From Candidatus Endomicrobium labiotermitis (GTDB taxonomy: Bacteria; Elusimicrobiota; Endomicrobiia; Endomicrobiales; Endomicrobiaceae): DNA of 64,000 nt. A model generated the notes under the pieces. That model worked only from the letters and a program-made list of their open reading frames with translations, was not told the origin of the DNA and made no database searches. Shown piece after piece: positions 9,931 through 21,591 of this stretch. Within the stretch, counting starts at the first letter, position 1. The number at the start of each line of letters is the position of its first letter. The stretch is taken from NCBI GenBank assembly GCA_009778965.1, contig WRFE01000002.1, positions 1-64,000 of the forward strand, read 5' to 3'. Made by a program: the position numbers and the translations under genes.

Positions 9931-10012
9931 TGCTGAGGGCGGGACTTGAACCCGCATCCCGTTAAGGACACGCCCCTCAAACGTGCGCGTATGCCAGTTC
10001 CGCCACCTCAGC
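9931..10012 (-). tRNA. tRNA-Leu(GAG)
   Basis: RC GCTGAGGTGGCGGAACTGGCATACGCGCACGTTTGAGGGGCGTGTCC...GGGTTCAAGTCCCGCCCTCAGCA; anticodon loop TTGAGGG; long variable arm. Confidence 0.9.
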
Positions 10013-10024
10013 GTAAGTATTACC

Positions 10025-10345
10025 TTAATTACCGCCCGGTTCGACCGGACCTGTTATAGGAATATTAGAGAGCCTATCTACCACAGACATCATATTCATA
10101 TTTGTGGAAAGCTTTGTCAACACCAAAGACGTAAAAATAAAAATGCACGCCATGACAATAGTAAGCTTTTTTATAAAAGCCATTCCCGAAGGAGCATTAA
10201 AAATCTCGCCCGATCCGCCGCCTCCGAAAATTCCCGCCATGCCGCCGCTTTTACCGGCTTGAAACAAAATGACGATAATCAGCCCCGCACAAACTGTGTA
10301 ATGTACAAACTGAAGCAAATAGAATACTGTATGTAATGAATTCAT
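10025..10345 (-). CDS. secG: Protein translocase subunit SecG
   Basis: Two TM segments, ILFQAGKSGGMAGIFGGG signature. Confidence 0.88.
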   Translation of the reverse strand: MNSLHTVFYLLQFVHYTVCAGLIIVILFQAGKSGGMAGIFGGGGSGEIFNAPSGMAFIKKLTIVMACIFIFTSLVLTKLSTNMNMMSVVDRLSNIPITGPVEPGGN

Positions 10346-10491
10346 AGTTTTCCGATTATATCACAAAATTTATTTAGTGTCAACTTTTTAACTAAGGAAG
10401 ATGGGAGGATGAGAAGATGAGATGCAGAGCAAAAACAAAGACAAAGTCGTTGCACAGCTTCCCATCCTCTCAACTTCTCATCATCTGATTT

Positions 10492-11739
10492 TTATTTTTC
10501 CGGCAATGCCGCTATTCCGGGGAGTTCTTTGCCTTCTAAAAATTCAAGAGAGGCTCCGCCGCCCGTAGAAATGTGGCTTATTCTTTTATCTACTCCGGCT
10601 TTTTTAACCGCGGAAACAGAATCTCCGCCGCCGACAACAGAAATCGCGCCGTTATCCGTAGCTTCTGCCGCAAGTTTCGCTATTTCAACCGTTCCTTTAG
10701 AAAATGCGTCTATTTCAAAAATTCCTAAAGGTCCGTTCCAAACTATAGTTTTTGCCGATTTAACAACTTCGGCAAATTTCGCTACTGACTTAGGACCTGC
10801 GTCAACGCCCATAAATCCCGCGGGAATAGAAGCGTCATCCGTTACCTTTACAATCCCGTCAGCCGGAACCGCTTTATTCGCGAAATCAACTTTATCGGCA
10901 ATAACATGATCTACCGGAAGCAAAAACTCGACATTTTTTTCTTTGGCTTTCTTTAAAAGTTCCAACGCCAAGTCGAGTTTATCGTCTTCAACCAAAGATG
11001 TCCCGGTGCTTATGCCCTGCGCTTTTAAAAACGTATAAGCCATAGCGCCGCCGATTATAATAGAATTTACTTTACCGAGTAAATTTTCAATAACATTTAT
11101 TTTATCCGAAACTTTCGCGCCGCCGAGAATCGCGACAAAAGGTCTTACCGGATTAGCAAGAGCTTCTCCTAAAAACTTCAATTCTTTTTCAACCAGGAAA
11201 CCTGCGGCCGCATCTTTAACATATTTAACTATACCGGCAGTGGAAGCATGCGCTCTGTGAACTGTTCCGAAAGCATCCTGAACAAAAACTTCGCCCATAG
11301 ACGCAAGTTCTTTCGCGAACGCATCCATAGCGGCTTTATCTTTTTCACCTGCGGCATTTTTGCCTTCTTCTTCAGAGTGAAATCTCAAATTTTCAAGCAA
11401 AAGAATTTCGCCGGCTTTTAAATCCGCAGCTGCTTGTTTAGCTTCGGCGCTTATTGCGTCGCCCGCTACAAATTTAACTGGTTTTCCGAGAAGTTCGCTG
11501 AGTCTGGGAGCAACCGGTTTCAGGCTCATAGAATCAACAACTTTGCCTTTTGGTCTTCCTAAATGTGATAAAAGAATTATAGCTGCGTTTTGTTCCAAAA
11601 GATAATTTATAGTAGGAAGAGTCGCGGCGATTCTTTTGTCATTTGTTATATTCAAATTCGCGTCTAAGGGAACGTTATAGTCCACTCTCACCAAAACTTT
11701 TTTGCCTTTTACGTCAATGTCTTTAAGCGTTTTTTTCAT
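10492..11739 (-). CDS. pgk: Phosphoglycerate kinase (start corrected from ORF-track 11862)
   Basis: [26 protein letters not shown]..., [14 protein letters not shown]; the 41-aa N-terminal extension in the track is translated intergenic repeat. Confidence 0.96.
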   Translation of the reverse strand: MKKTLKDIDVKGKKVLVRVDYNVPLDANLNITNDKRIAATLPTINYLLEQNAAIILLSHLGRPKGKVVDSMSLKPVAPRLSELLGKPVKFVAGDAISAEAKQAAADLKAGEILLLENLRFHSEEEGKNAAGEKDKAAMDAFAKELASMGEVFVQDAFGTVHRAHASTAGIVKYVKDAAAGFLVEKELKFLGEALANPVRPFVAILGGAKVSDKINVIENLLGKVNSIIIGGAMAYTFLKAQGISTGTSLVEDDKLDLALELLKKAKEKNVEFLLPVDHVIADKVDFANKAVPADGIVKVTDDASIPAGFMGVDAGPKSVAKFAEVVKSAKTIVWNGPLGIFEIDAFSKGTVEIAKLAAEATDNGAISVVGGGDSVSAVKKAGVDKRISHISTGGGASLEFLEGKELPGIAALPEK

Positions 11740-11769
11740 GTTGTACCCCTTTTTGTTGTTATCATCTGT

Positions 11770-11850
11770 CATCCCTGAATGTCTTAATCGGGGATCCACG
11801 TTAATTTTTAAAATGGATTCCCGACAACGAATTTCGGGAATGACGGATAG
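11770..11850. repeat. Intergenic palindromic element of the 'CATTCCGGG...CCCGGAATCC' type
   Basis: gtcatccctgaatg...ggggatccacgttaatttttaaaatggattcccgacaacgaatttcgggaatgac. Confidence 0.7.
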
Positions 11851-11861
11851 AGGGAAAGACA

Positions 11862-11900
11862 AAACAAAAGCTTCCCTTTTATCCGGGGAAGCTTTTGTTT
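11862..11900. terminator. 15-bp perfect stem terminator between gap and pgk
   Basis: AAACAAAAGCTTCCC-loop-GGGAAGCTTTTGTTT. Confidence 0.8.
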
Positions 11901-11913
11901 GTTTGCTTTATTA

Positions 11914-13029
<1,116 letters not shown>

Positions 13030-13301
13030 TCACGAGCGAAAAAGTAAGCAAAACGCCCGCCGCCGGAGCGCATTCACAGTCAATTTTTTAAAACAATTTC
13101 GCAAACTCGCGCAAAATAAAGACTTTAACGGTTTGCGCTCAAACAGTGCGGAATAGATATTTCAAAAATCGGCTGCTCATAGACTCGCGCTAATGCGGCA
13201 AAAACAAAGCCGGAAATTTAACAAAAAAACGGCAGTAGCAATTTGATTTTGCCGCTGCCATTATTTGTTATTTGTACTTTGTTAATTGTTCTTTGTTATT
13301 C

Positions 13302-14261
13302 TTAAAACCCGCTTGCTTTTATGACTTCTCTTACTTTTTGCGCGGAGTTTTTAAACGCCGCAAGTTCGGCTTCGTCAAAATCAACTTCAAACGCCTGGCG
13401 TATGCCGCCTTTATTTACAACCGCGGGAACGCTTAAATATATACCGCTTTCGCCTTGGTAATTATTAAGCAAAGACGATACGGAAAGAACAGTATTTTCG
13501 TCTTTCAGAATCGCTTCCGAGATTTTTGTAAGGGCAAGCCCTATTCCGTAAGAAGTTTCACCTTTTTTAGCAATAATTTTATAGGCGGAATCTCTGACTT
13601 CTTCAAAAATATCTTTAAGTTTTGCTTCCGGATTTTGCCCGCAATTTTCTTTATTGCATATTTTGCAATAGTCTTTAAATAAAATGTCTCCGACAAACGC
13701 TTTGCTCCACATAGGAAATTCAGTATCTCCGTGCTCTCCCAGAATTGAAGCATGTATGCTTCTTGAATCAATGTTACAATGACTGCCTATCAAATATTTG
13801 AAACGCGCCGAATCAAGAACAGTGCCGGAACCTATAATTTCATTCGCGGGTTTACCTGATATTTTATAAGTAATATATGACAAAATGTCCACTGGGTTTG
13901 ACACAACAAGAATTATAGCGGCAGGCGCATATTTTACTATCTGCGGAACAATACTTTTGAGTATTTCGGCATTGCCTTTTATTAAATCTATTCTTGTTTC
14001 TCCCGGTTTTTGACCTCTTCCCGCGGTAATAACTACCAAATCCGAATCTGCAATATCAGAATAATCACCGACGTAAATATTGACCGGAGAAACATACGGC
14101 GCGCCGTGTGACAAATCCATAGCTTCGCCTTCGGCTTTTTGTCTGTTATAATCAACAAGGACAATTTCTCTTGCGATACCCGCTATTATAATTGAGTAAA
14201 CATAACGCATACCGACATTTCCGCACCCTATAACCGAAACTTTTGGTGATAATTTTGACAT
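13302..14261 (-). CDS. L-lactate dehydrogenase-like (LDH/MDH family; Gln at specificity position)
   Basis: GCGNVGMRYVY, AGRGQKPGETRIDLI, VSNPVDIL, ILGEHGDTEFPMWS. Confidence 0.85.
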   Translation of the reverse strand: MSKLSPKVSVIGCGNVGMRYVYSIIIAGIAREIVLVDYNRQKAEGEAMDLSHGAPYVSPVNIYVGDYSDIADSDLVVITAGRGQKPGETRIDLIKGNAEILKSIVPQIVKYAPAAIILVVSNPVDILSYITYKISGKPANEIIGSGTVLDSARFKYLIGSHCNIDSRSIHASILGEHGDTEFPMWSKAFVGDILFKDYCKICNKENCGQNPEAKLKDIFEEVRDSAYKIIAKKGETSYGIGLALTKISEAILKDENTVLSVSSLLNNYQGESGIYLSVPAVVNKGGIRQAFEVDFDEAELAAFKNSAQKVREVIKASGF

Positions 14262-14361
14262 AACAATCTCCTTTGTTTATGACAACAATTATATCATTTT
14301 CAAATTATATTTTTGTATAATGGATTGCGGATCAAGTCCGCAATGACGGAAAAGAGGAAAA

Positions 14362-14580
14362 ATGCCTATATTTGAATTTTTATGTAATAAATGCGGTAAA
14401 AAATTTGAAACGCTGGTTTTAAGCGGCGATGAAAAAAACGAATGTCATTTTTGCAAAAGCAGCGAAGTCACCAAACAGTTTTCAAGTTTTGCAACTGCTT
14501 CACCTGCGTCAAACTGCGCTAATGCCGACTTTTGCCGACCTAAATCCAAACATAAATGTTCGGGCGGATGCTGTCATTAA
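14362..14580 (+). CDS. FmdB-type zinc-ribbon protein
   Basis: MPIFEFLCNKCGKKFETLV...CHFCKS. Confidence 0.85.
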   Translation: MPIFEFLCNKCGKKFETLVLSGDEKNECHFCKSSEVTKQFSSFATASPASNCANADFCRPKSKHKCSGGCCH

Positions 14581-14667
14581 AGGCAGTGTGGAGTTTGAAG
14601 AGTGGAGAGTGAAGTTAACTGCAGAAAATCGGATTAAATCTAACTTTTTTCTGAAAACAATACTAAA

Positions 14668-16200
14668 ATGAATAACATTTCTACAACAAATACCAACGAT
14701 AATACAAAAATAAAGAAATTTTTAATTCCCATTTTAATTCTTGCAGCCGTTACCGCGGCTGTATATTTCGGTAATTATTATAACCATTACGGCTATTACT
14801 ACGATTATAAAGAAATTGTTTCAAACGAATATGTAAATCCTTCGGTGACAGACGTTAAAACGCTGTTTACAAAATTAGAATCTTTTCATTTTTACGTGCC
14901 GCTTAAACACCTTGCCAATTACGTTTTAAATCATTTTTCCTTTTTAAACCCGCACATTTCACACTTATTCAGCGATTTTTTACATATATTTAATGTTATT
15001 TTGTGTTATCTGCTTATTATAAAACTGTCAAAATCTTACAGAGTCGCTTTTTTGACCGCCTTGATGTTTGCCGTTTCTCCGGTAGGCTCCAACGCGGTTA
15101 ATGAAATTGCAGCAAGAGGGCATTTGTTTACGGCTTTTTTTGGAATGCTGTCATTTTATATGTATATATTGTCCGATACCAAAGGGTTAAAGAAAAATCA
15201 GGATTTATTTTTTGTAGCGCTAGCGGTTGTTTTCTATATTATAGGTCTGTTTTTCTGGACTACTATAATAGTGTTGCCTTTACTGTTTGTCATATATGAA
15301 TTTATAAAAGATCAGCGGCTTACAGCTAAAAGAATATCTTTAAGAATTTCGCCTTTCCTTTCAAAAGCTTTCGGGATTCTTTTAATAACCGTTTATGCTT
15401 CGTATTTAAGCAACAAACTTCAAGCAGGTATAGCTTTTGACAACAGCCTTGTATTCTCATTAAACCTTTTCGGCTGGGAATCTTTTTATAAAATTCCTAC
15501 TCTGATAGCCAACTATATAACCTATTGTTTCGTTCCGCCGTCTTTTGACATAATTTTTGCTCCGCCTCTTCCGGATTTATTTCAGGCGCCGCTAAAATAT
15601 ATTTTGGCTTTCGCGGTTTTAGCCTTATATTCATATGCCTGCGTATATATCTATAAAAAAGACAAATCTTTAATTCCCGGGGTCGCGATATTTGCGGTAT
15701 TTTTGCTTCCGGGGCTGATTTTTATGCATAAAGCCGAACCCGTATCTTTAAGATATATGTATCCGGCTTCAATGGGCATATTTTTTATGGTATTTGTCTT
15801 ATTAGAAAATCTGGTTTGGAACAGAAGCAATGTTTCTAAAGCTTTAAAAATAACCTGCGTTTGTATTTTAGCCGGCTGGTTTGTTTTTGCCGCTACAAAT
15901 ACATATTTACGCAAATATGACTGGAAAAACCCTGAAACCGTTACAAACGCTATGATAAAAAGCGGTAACATTGCAGAAGTTTGGGGCTGGTTTCTTAAAA
16001 CCCATTGGGAAACAGACAATAATTTAAACAAAGAATATCTTTTAAAAGCCAAAGAGGCGCTTGAGAAAAACAAAAACTGTTACAATTTTCAATGCGATTT
16101 GATAGACCAAAATATTACTGAAAGAAGTGAATATATTGACGCCCTCAACAACGATTACGAATTACAAATGACGAATGACGAATCAAAGACAAAAAAATAA
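14668..16200 (+). CDS. Polytopic membrane protein, PMT/GT39-like
   Basis: ~10 TM segments; SPVGSNAVNEIAARGHLFTAFFGMLSFY similar to TMTC/GT39-type membrane proteins. Confidence 0.6.
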   Translation: MNNISTTNTNDNTKIKKFLIPILILAAVTAAVYFGNYYNHYGYYYDYKEIVSNEYVNPSVTDVKTLFTKLESFHFYVPLKHLANYVLNHFSFLNPHISHLFSDFLHIFNVILCYLLIIKLSKSYRVAFLTALMFAVSPVGSNAVNEIAARGHLFTAFFGMLSFYMYILSDTKGLKKNQDLFFVALAVVFYIIGLFFWTTIIVLPLLFVIYEFIKDQRLTAKRISLRISPFLSKAFGILLITVYASYLSNKLQAGIAFDNSLVFSLNLFGWESFYKIPTLIANYITYCFVPPSFDIIFAPPLPDLFQAPLKYILAFAVLALYSYACVYIYKKDKSLIPGVAIFAVFLLPGLIFMHKAEPVSLRYMYPASMGIFFMVFVLLENLVWNRSNVSKALKITCVCILAGWFVFAATNTYLRKYDWKNPETVTNAMIKSGNIAEVWGWFLKTHWETDNNLNKEYLLKAKEALEKNKNCYNFQCDLIDQNITERSEYIDALNNDYELQMTNDESKTKK

Positions 16201-16336
16201 TTCCCATCCGCCGAAAAATGCTATAATAACGACAATTAACAAATAACAGTTAACAATTAATAATTTATATATTTTTGTCTTAAGTCGTTTCCGTTAATTG
16301 TAATTTATTAATTGATAATTATTAATTGGGGTTTTT

Positions 16337-19300
16337 ATGCCGGAATTTATACATTTACACAATCATACTGAATATTCGCTTCTTGACGGGGCTTGCAGAA
16401 TTACCAACGATAAAGGCAAACCCGGCGAGCTTTTTGACCTTATCGCCAAAGAACATAAAATGTCCGCGCTTGCCATTACGGATCACGGCAATATGTATGG
16501 CGCGATGGAGTTTTACTGGGCAGCCAGGGAAAGCGGCATAAAACCCATAATAGGCTGCGAAGTTTATGTAGCCCCGAAATCCCGCTTTGACAGAGAAATC
16601 GACAAAAGTTCCGATGAAGGAAGATATAACCATCTGACTCTTCTTGCCAAAAATTTTAAGGGCTACCAAAACCTTATGCGCATAGTAAGCATAGGCTTTA
16701 CAGAGGGGTTTTATTACAAGCCCAGAGTAGATAAAGAAATTCTGCAAAAATACAGCGAGGGAATAATAGCGATGTCAGGCTGTTTAGCAGGCGAAGTGGC
16801 TTCGCTTTTGCTTAGAGGAAACAAGGAAAAGGCGGCAGAAACAGCTGTTTTTTACCGCGATACATTCGGCAAAGACAATTTTTATCTTGAAATAATGGAT
16901 AACGGCTTGCCTGACCAGCAAAAAATAATACCGGATCTGCTTGAACTTTCAAAAACTACCGGAATTCCTCTTGTTGCCACAAACGACTGCCACTATTTAA
17001 GAAAAGAAGATGCCGAAGTTCAGGATATTTTGCTCTGCATAGGCACGCAAAAAACTCTTAAAGATGAAAACAGGCTGCGTTTTGACGCAGACACTTTTTA
17101 TTTCCGTTCGCCCGATGAAATGGCAAAATTATTTTCGTATGCTCCGGACGCCTTAAAAAACACGCTTGCTATCGCTGAAAAAATAAATTTAGAAATCAAT
17201 ACTGACAAACTTCTTTTGCCGAGCTTTCCTGTTCCGGCTGAATATAAAACCGATTTCGCGTATATGGAAAAACTTTGCAGGGACGGCTTAAACCGCCGTT
17301 ACAAAAACATTTCCCAAACACACGAAGAAAGGCTTAAAACAGAACTTTCCGTAATCAATAAAATGGGTTTCGCTTCTTACTTTTTGATAGTTTCCGACTT
17401 TATGCAATACGCAAGAAACAGCAATATTCCCGTAGGTCCGGGCAGAGGTTCTGCCGCGGGCTCAATTGTGGCTTACTCTTTAGGAATTACAGATATTTGC
17501 CCTTTAAAATACAATCTGCTTTTTGAACGATTTTTAAATCCTGACAGGCGCTCAATGCCTGATATAGACGTTGACTTTGCCGACTTCGGACGCGAAGAAG
17601 TTATGAATTATGTCCGTAAAAAATACGGCGAAGAAAAATGCGCCCAGATTATAACTTTCGGCTCTATGCAGGCGCGGGCGGCTATAAAAGACGCGGCAAG
17701 AGTAATGGACTTTACACCGGGAGATTCCCAAAACATTGCAAAACTTGTACCGACGGGCTCAACTATTGAGGACGCTTTAAAAACAAGCGCCGACCTCAGA
17801 AAACTTGTAGACGGCGATGAAAGAATAGAAAAACTTATATCTGCCGCGAGAAAAATCGAAGGATTAAAAAGAAATACGGGCGTTCACGCTGCAGGAATGA
17901 TTATTGCCAACGAAGAAATAATAAATTATTCCCCGCTTGCCATAACCGCGAAAGATAAAGCTGTTACCACAACGCAGTACGATCAAGAAGTTTTACCGCG
18001 CCTGGGTCTTTTAAAAATGGACTTTTTGGGGCTTCGCAACTTAACCCTAATAGACGATTGCGTTAAAATGATAAAGAGAAAAGAACCGGCTTTTAATATA
18101 GACGATATCTCCCTTGAAGATAAAAAAACTTACGAACTTTTTTGCAACGCGCAGACTATGGGTATATTTCAGCTTGAAAGTAAAGGAATGCGCGACCTTA
18201 TAAGAAAACTAAGACCGTCTATCATCGATGATGTTGTCGCGCTGGTAGCTTTATACCGCCCGGGTCCTATGGAAGCGGGAATGCTTGATTTATTCGTAAA
18301 CCGCAAATACGGAAGAATAAAAACAGCTTATGACCATCCTCTGCAGGAGCCTATTTTAAAAGATACTTACGGCGTTATTCTGTATCAGGAACAGGTTATG
18401 AGAATGTCCTTAGATTTGGCGGGTTTTACTCCGGGAGAAGCCGACGATTTACGTAAGGCCATGGGCAAAAAACTCCCGGAAATCATGGAAAAAATGCGCG
18501 GAAAATTTATGAACGGCGCCGCGGCAAAAAAAGTTGATAAAGCAATTGCCGAAAAGATATTTAACGACATTGTAAAGTTCGCGGGTTACGGTTTTAACAA
18601 ATCGCATTCCGCGGCTTACGGAATAGTAGCGTACAGAACGGCTTTTTTAAAAGCCAATTATCCTCTTGAATATTTTACCGCTCTTTTAAATTCGGAAATC
18701 GGGCGTTCCGCGATAAAAGAAGACGAAGACAGCAGACTGGTAATGTATCTTGAAGACGCGGAAACTTTCGGAATCAAAATACTTCCGCCGGACGTTCAGT
18801 ATTCGGACAGCAAGTTTAAAGCAGAAAATGGAAATATACGTTTCGGAATGCTTGCGGTAAAAGGCGTCGGCGAAGGCGTAACCCTGGCAATAGAAGCGGC
18901 AAGAAATGACGGCGGCAAATTTAAAGACTGGGACGATTTTTTGCAGAAAATAGATTTAAAATCCGTAAATAAAAAAGCTCTTGAAAATCTGGCGAAAGCC
19001 GGAGTTTTTGACTCTTTCGGAAAAAATAAATTAGAAATAAGAGCCGATATAATCGCAAGCGTAGACAAATCCGTTGACGCGGCGGCAAAAATTAAAGCCG
19101 AAAAAGAATCGGCGCAGGGATTTTTGTTCGGAGAAGACACAGATATCGGAAAAACAAACACTTTAAAAAAAGCCGAAAAACCTTTAGAACAGCTTGAAGC
19201 GCTTAATTTTGAAAAAGAAGTTTTGGGATTCTATATTTCTGGACATCCGCTTACGCCTCGAAAAAGAGAACTTATAGCTTATTCTAATTACAGACTCGAT

Positions 19301-19855
19301 AATCTTCCAAAACCAAAACCGGATGTGGATTTTAAAAACGCGCAAATCATCAGAGTAGCGGGCATGATGACAGCAATAAAAAAAACGCTTTCAAAAAAAG
19401 ATAAACCTATGGCGCTATTTAAACTTGAAGACTTACACGGCAGCGTTGACGTCGCATTGTATCCTCAAAAGTACGACTTGTTTGAGAAATATCTGATTCC
19501 CAACAGCGTTGTTGTTATAAAAGGACTGCTTATGGGCACGGATGCGCTCCCCAAAATTTCAGCCGAAGAAATAATGACGATAGACGAAGCAAAAACCAAG
19601 TTTCAGCCGAATTGCGGTAAAGTTCATATAAAACTTTCAACCACAAGATATGATGACGCTTTGAGCGAGGAATTAAAAAAAGTTTTTGCCACGCACAGAG
19701 GTAAAGCTAAAGTATTTTTAGATTTGGAAGACCCCGCTCACGGAAATTTCAGCATAGAAACGGAATATACGACAGACTGTTCAGACAATTTTGTAAACGA
19801 CATAGAAAAAACCGTAGGAACAAAAAATATAGTAGACCTGCACTACACGAATTAA
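16337..19855 (+). CDS. dnaE: DNA polymerase III alpha subunit
   Basis: PHP domain HLHNHTEYSLLDG; GPGRGSAAGSIVAY; MPDIDVDFADFGREEV; FNKSHSAAYG. Confidence 0.97.
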   Translation: MPEFIHLHNHTEYSLLDGACRITNDKGKPGELFDLIAKEHKMSALAITDHGNMYGAMEFYWAARESGIKPIIGCEVYVAPKSRFDREIDKSSDEGRYNHLTLLAKNFKGYQNLMRIVSIGFTEGFYYKPRVDKEILQKYSEGIIAMSGCLAGEVASLLLRGNKEKAAETAVFYRDTFGKDNFYLEIMDNGLPDQQKIIPDLLELSKTTGIPLVATNDCHYLRKEDAEVQDILLCIGTQKTLKDENRLRFDADTFYFRSPDEMAKLFSYAPDALKNTLAIAEKINLEINTDKLLLPSFPVPAEYKTDFAYMEKLCRDGLNRRYKNISQTHEERLKTELSVINKMGFASYFLIVSDFMQYARNSNIPVGPGRGSAAGSIVAYSLGITDICPLKYNLLFERFLNPDRRSMPDIDVDFADFGREEVMNYVRKKYGEEKCAQIITFGSMQARAAIKDAARVMDFTPGDSQNIAKLVPTGSTIEDALKTSADLRKLVDGDERIEKLISAARKIEGLKRNTGVHAAGMIIANEEIINYSPLAITAKDKAVTTTQYDQEVLPRLGLLKMDFLGLRNLTLIDDCVKMIKRKEPAFNIDDISLEDKKTYELFCNAQTMGIFQLESKGMRDLIRKLRPSIIDDVVALVALYRPGPMEAGMLDLFVNRKYGRIKTAYDHPLQEPILKDTYGVILYQEQVMRMSLDLAGFTPGEADDLRKAMGKKLPEIMEKMRGKFMNGAAAKKVDKAIAEKIFNDIVKFAGYGFNKSHSAAYGIVAYRTAFLKANYPLEYFTALLNSEIGRSAIKEDEDSRLVMYLEDAETFGIKILPPDVQYSDSKFKAENGNIRFGMLAVKGVGEGVTLAIEAARNDGGKFKDWDDFLQKIDLKSVNKKALENLAKAGVFDSFGKNKLEIRADIIASVDKSVDAAAKIKAEKESAQGFLFGEDTDIGKTNTLKKAEKPLEQLEALNFEKEVLGFYISGHPLTPRKRELIAYSNYRLDNLPKPKPDVDFKNAQIIRVAGMMTAIKKTLSKKDKPMALFKLEDLHGSVDVALYPQKYDLFEKYLIPNSVVVIKGLLMGTDALPKISAEEIMTIDEAKTKFQPNCGKVHIKLSTTRYDDALSEELKKVFATHRGKAKVFLDLEDPAHGNFSIETEYTTDCSDNFVNDIEKTVGTKNIVDLHYTN

Positions 19856-19978
19856 AGACAGAGTGAAGTTTGGAGTGTGAAGAGTGGAGTTAACGACAAT
19901 AGGCGTTGTCATTCCGGGCTTGATCCGGAATCCACGTTAGCCCGTAATAAATTACTATATAAAGCACTGGAGATTAAA

Positions 19979-21253
19979 ATGTTAGACATCAAATTCATCA
20001 GGGAAAACCTCAAAGCCGTTGAAACGGCAATGAAAAACAGAAATCAAAACATAAGTTTCGACTGTCTGCTCGCGTGGGATTCCGAAAGACGCGTCGCAAT
20101 CGGTGAAATTGAACAATTAAGACTTAAAAGAAATCAAAAATCCGAAGAAGTCGGCAAGCTTAAAAGAGAAAAACAGGAACCTTCTCCGGATCTTCTTGCC
20201 GAAGTCAACGAAATAAGGGACACCATACAGGAACTTGAAAAAGGGCTTTTAATGATTGAAAACCAGATGGAAGATTTTTTACTCCGAATCCCCAATGTTC
20301 CCGATGAAAGCGTGCCTGTAGGAAAAGATGAAAAAGACAATAAAATTGTCCGCTTTATAGGCGACCCGATAAGACATTCTTTTAAAGCAAAAGCTCACTG
20401 GGAAATCGGCGAAAAACTCGGAATTTTGGACTTTGCGACCGCGTCAAAAATTTCAGGTTCGCGTTTTACCGTAATAAAAAATGAAGGATGCGCTTTGGAA
20501 AGAGCAATTATAAATTTTTTCATTGATACGCACAAAGAAAGGGGCTACAGCGAAATAATGACTCCGTATTTGGTCAACAGACTTTCAATGCAGGGCACGG
20601 GACAGCTTCCGAAATTCGAGGAAGATGCGTTCAAATGTTCCGAAGACGATTTGTATCTCATACCTACGGCTGAAGTTTCCGTAACAAACATTTACAGAGG
20701 CGATGTTTTAGAAGACACGGAGCTTCCGAAAAAATATGTTTCATATTCAGCCTGTTTCAGACGCGAAGCCGGCTCTTACGGAAAAGATACAAAAGGTCTT
20801 ATAAGAAACCATCAGTTTAACAAAGTTGAAATTGTTAAATTTGCCAAACCGGAAAACTCTATGAGCGAACTTGAAGCTCTGGTTTTAGACGCGGGCAATG
20901 TTTTGGAAAAACTCGGTCTTCCTTACAGAGTTTCGCTTCTTTGCACGGGCGATATGGGATTCGGATCGGCTAAAACTTATGATTTGGAAGTCTGGCTTGC
21001 CGCGGATAACGGCTACAGAGAAATTTCGTCATGCACAAATTTCAACGATTTTCAGGCAAGACGCATGGATATAAAAGTAAAAAACTCGCAGACTAAAAAA
21101 AGAGAGTTTTTGCACACGCTTAACGGTTCGGGCGTGGCTGTAGGCAGAACTTTTGCCGCTATACTCGAAAACTTCCAGCAGGAAGACGGCTCGGTTGTAA
21201 TTCCCGAAGTGTTAAGAAAATATACCGGTTTTGACATAATAAAACCGAAATAG
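19979..21253 (+). CDS. serS: Serine--tRNA ligase (start corrected from 19877)
   Basis: [15 protein letters not shown]...; class II aaRS motifs; upstream 34 aa derive from an intergenic repeat. Confidence 0.96.
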   Translation: MLDIKFIRENLKAVETAMKNRNQNISFDCLLAWDSERRVAIGEIEQLRLKRNQKSEEVGKLKREKQEPSPDLLAEVNEIRDTIQELEKGLLMIENQMEDFLLRIPNVPDESVPVGKDEKDNKIVRFIGDPIRHSFKAKAHWEIGEKLGILDFATASKISGSRFTVIKNEGCALERAIINFFIDTHKERGYSEIMTPYLVNRLSMQGTGQLPKFEEDAFKCSEDDLYLIPTAEVSVTNIYRGDVLEDTELPKKYVSYSACFRREAGSYGKDTKGLIRNHQFNKVEIVKFAKPENSMSELEALVLDAGNVLEKLGLPYRVSLLCTGDMGFGSAKTYDLEVWLAADNGYREISSCTNFNDFQARRMDIKVKNSQTKKREFLHTLNGSGVAVGRTFAAILENFQQEDGSVVIPEVLRKYTGFDIIKPK

Positions 21254-21282
21254 TACAATAATTTTCCTTTCAATAACTACAT

Positions 21283-21356
21283 GCGCCCATAGCTCAATTG
21301 GATAGAGCGTTTGACTACGAATCAAAAGGTTAGAGGTTCAACTCCTCTTGGGCGCG
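21283..21356 (+). tRNA. tRNA-Arg(ACG)
   Basis: GCGCCCATAGCTCAATTGGATAGAGCGTTTGACTACGAATCAAAAGGTTAGAGGTTCAACTCCTCTTGGGCGCG; anticodon loop CTACGAA. Confidence 0.94.
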
Positions 21357-21591
21357 TTTTCGCTTTAACATTTTTCATTATGCTTTGTTGCAGCACTTGT
21401 CGTTTGCCTTTATGCAAACTTCCTCGTGTTGCCGCCTTGCCTAATAAAAAATCTTTTCGCAAAGAATAGTTTTACTCATAATTAATTAGTCCTGTTTTAG
21501 TCCCATAAAACAACAATATCTTTAACCTTTGGCGACAATACGTTGTCGCATATGTTTTATATAATATGGAAAAATACAAAGGAAGTTTTTA

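Noticed and set aside
11740-11862. 41-aa N-terminal extension of phosphoglycerate kinase
   Set aside because: Encoded by an intergenic palindromic repeat; canonical PGK start is at 11739.
19877-19978. 34-aa N-terminal extension of SerS
   Set aside because: Encoded by repeats (GAGTGAAG type and CATTCCGGG palindrome); canonical start MLDIKF at 19979.
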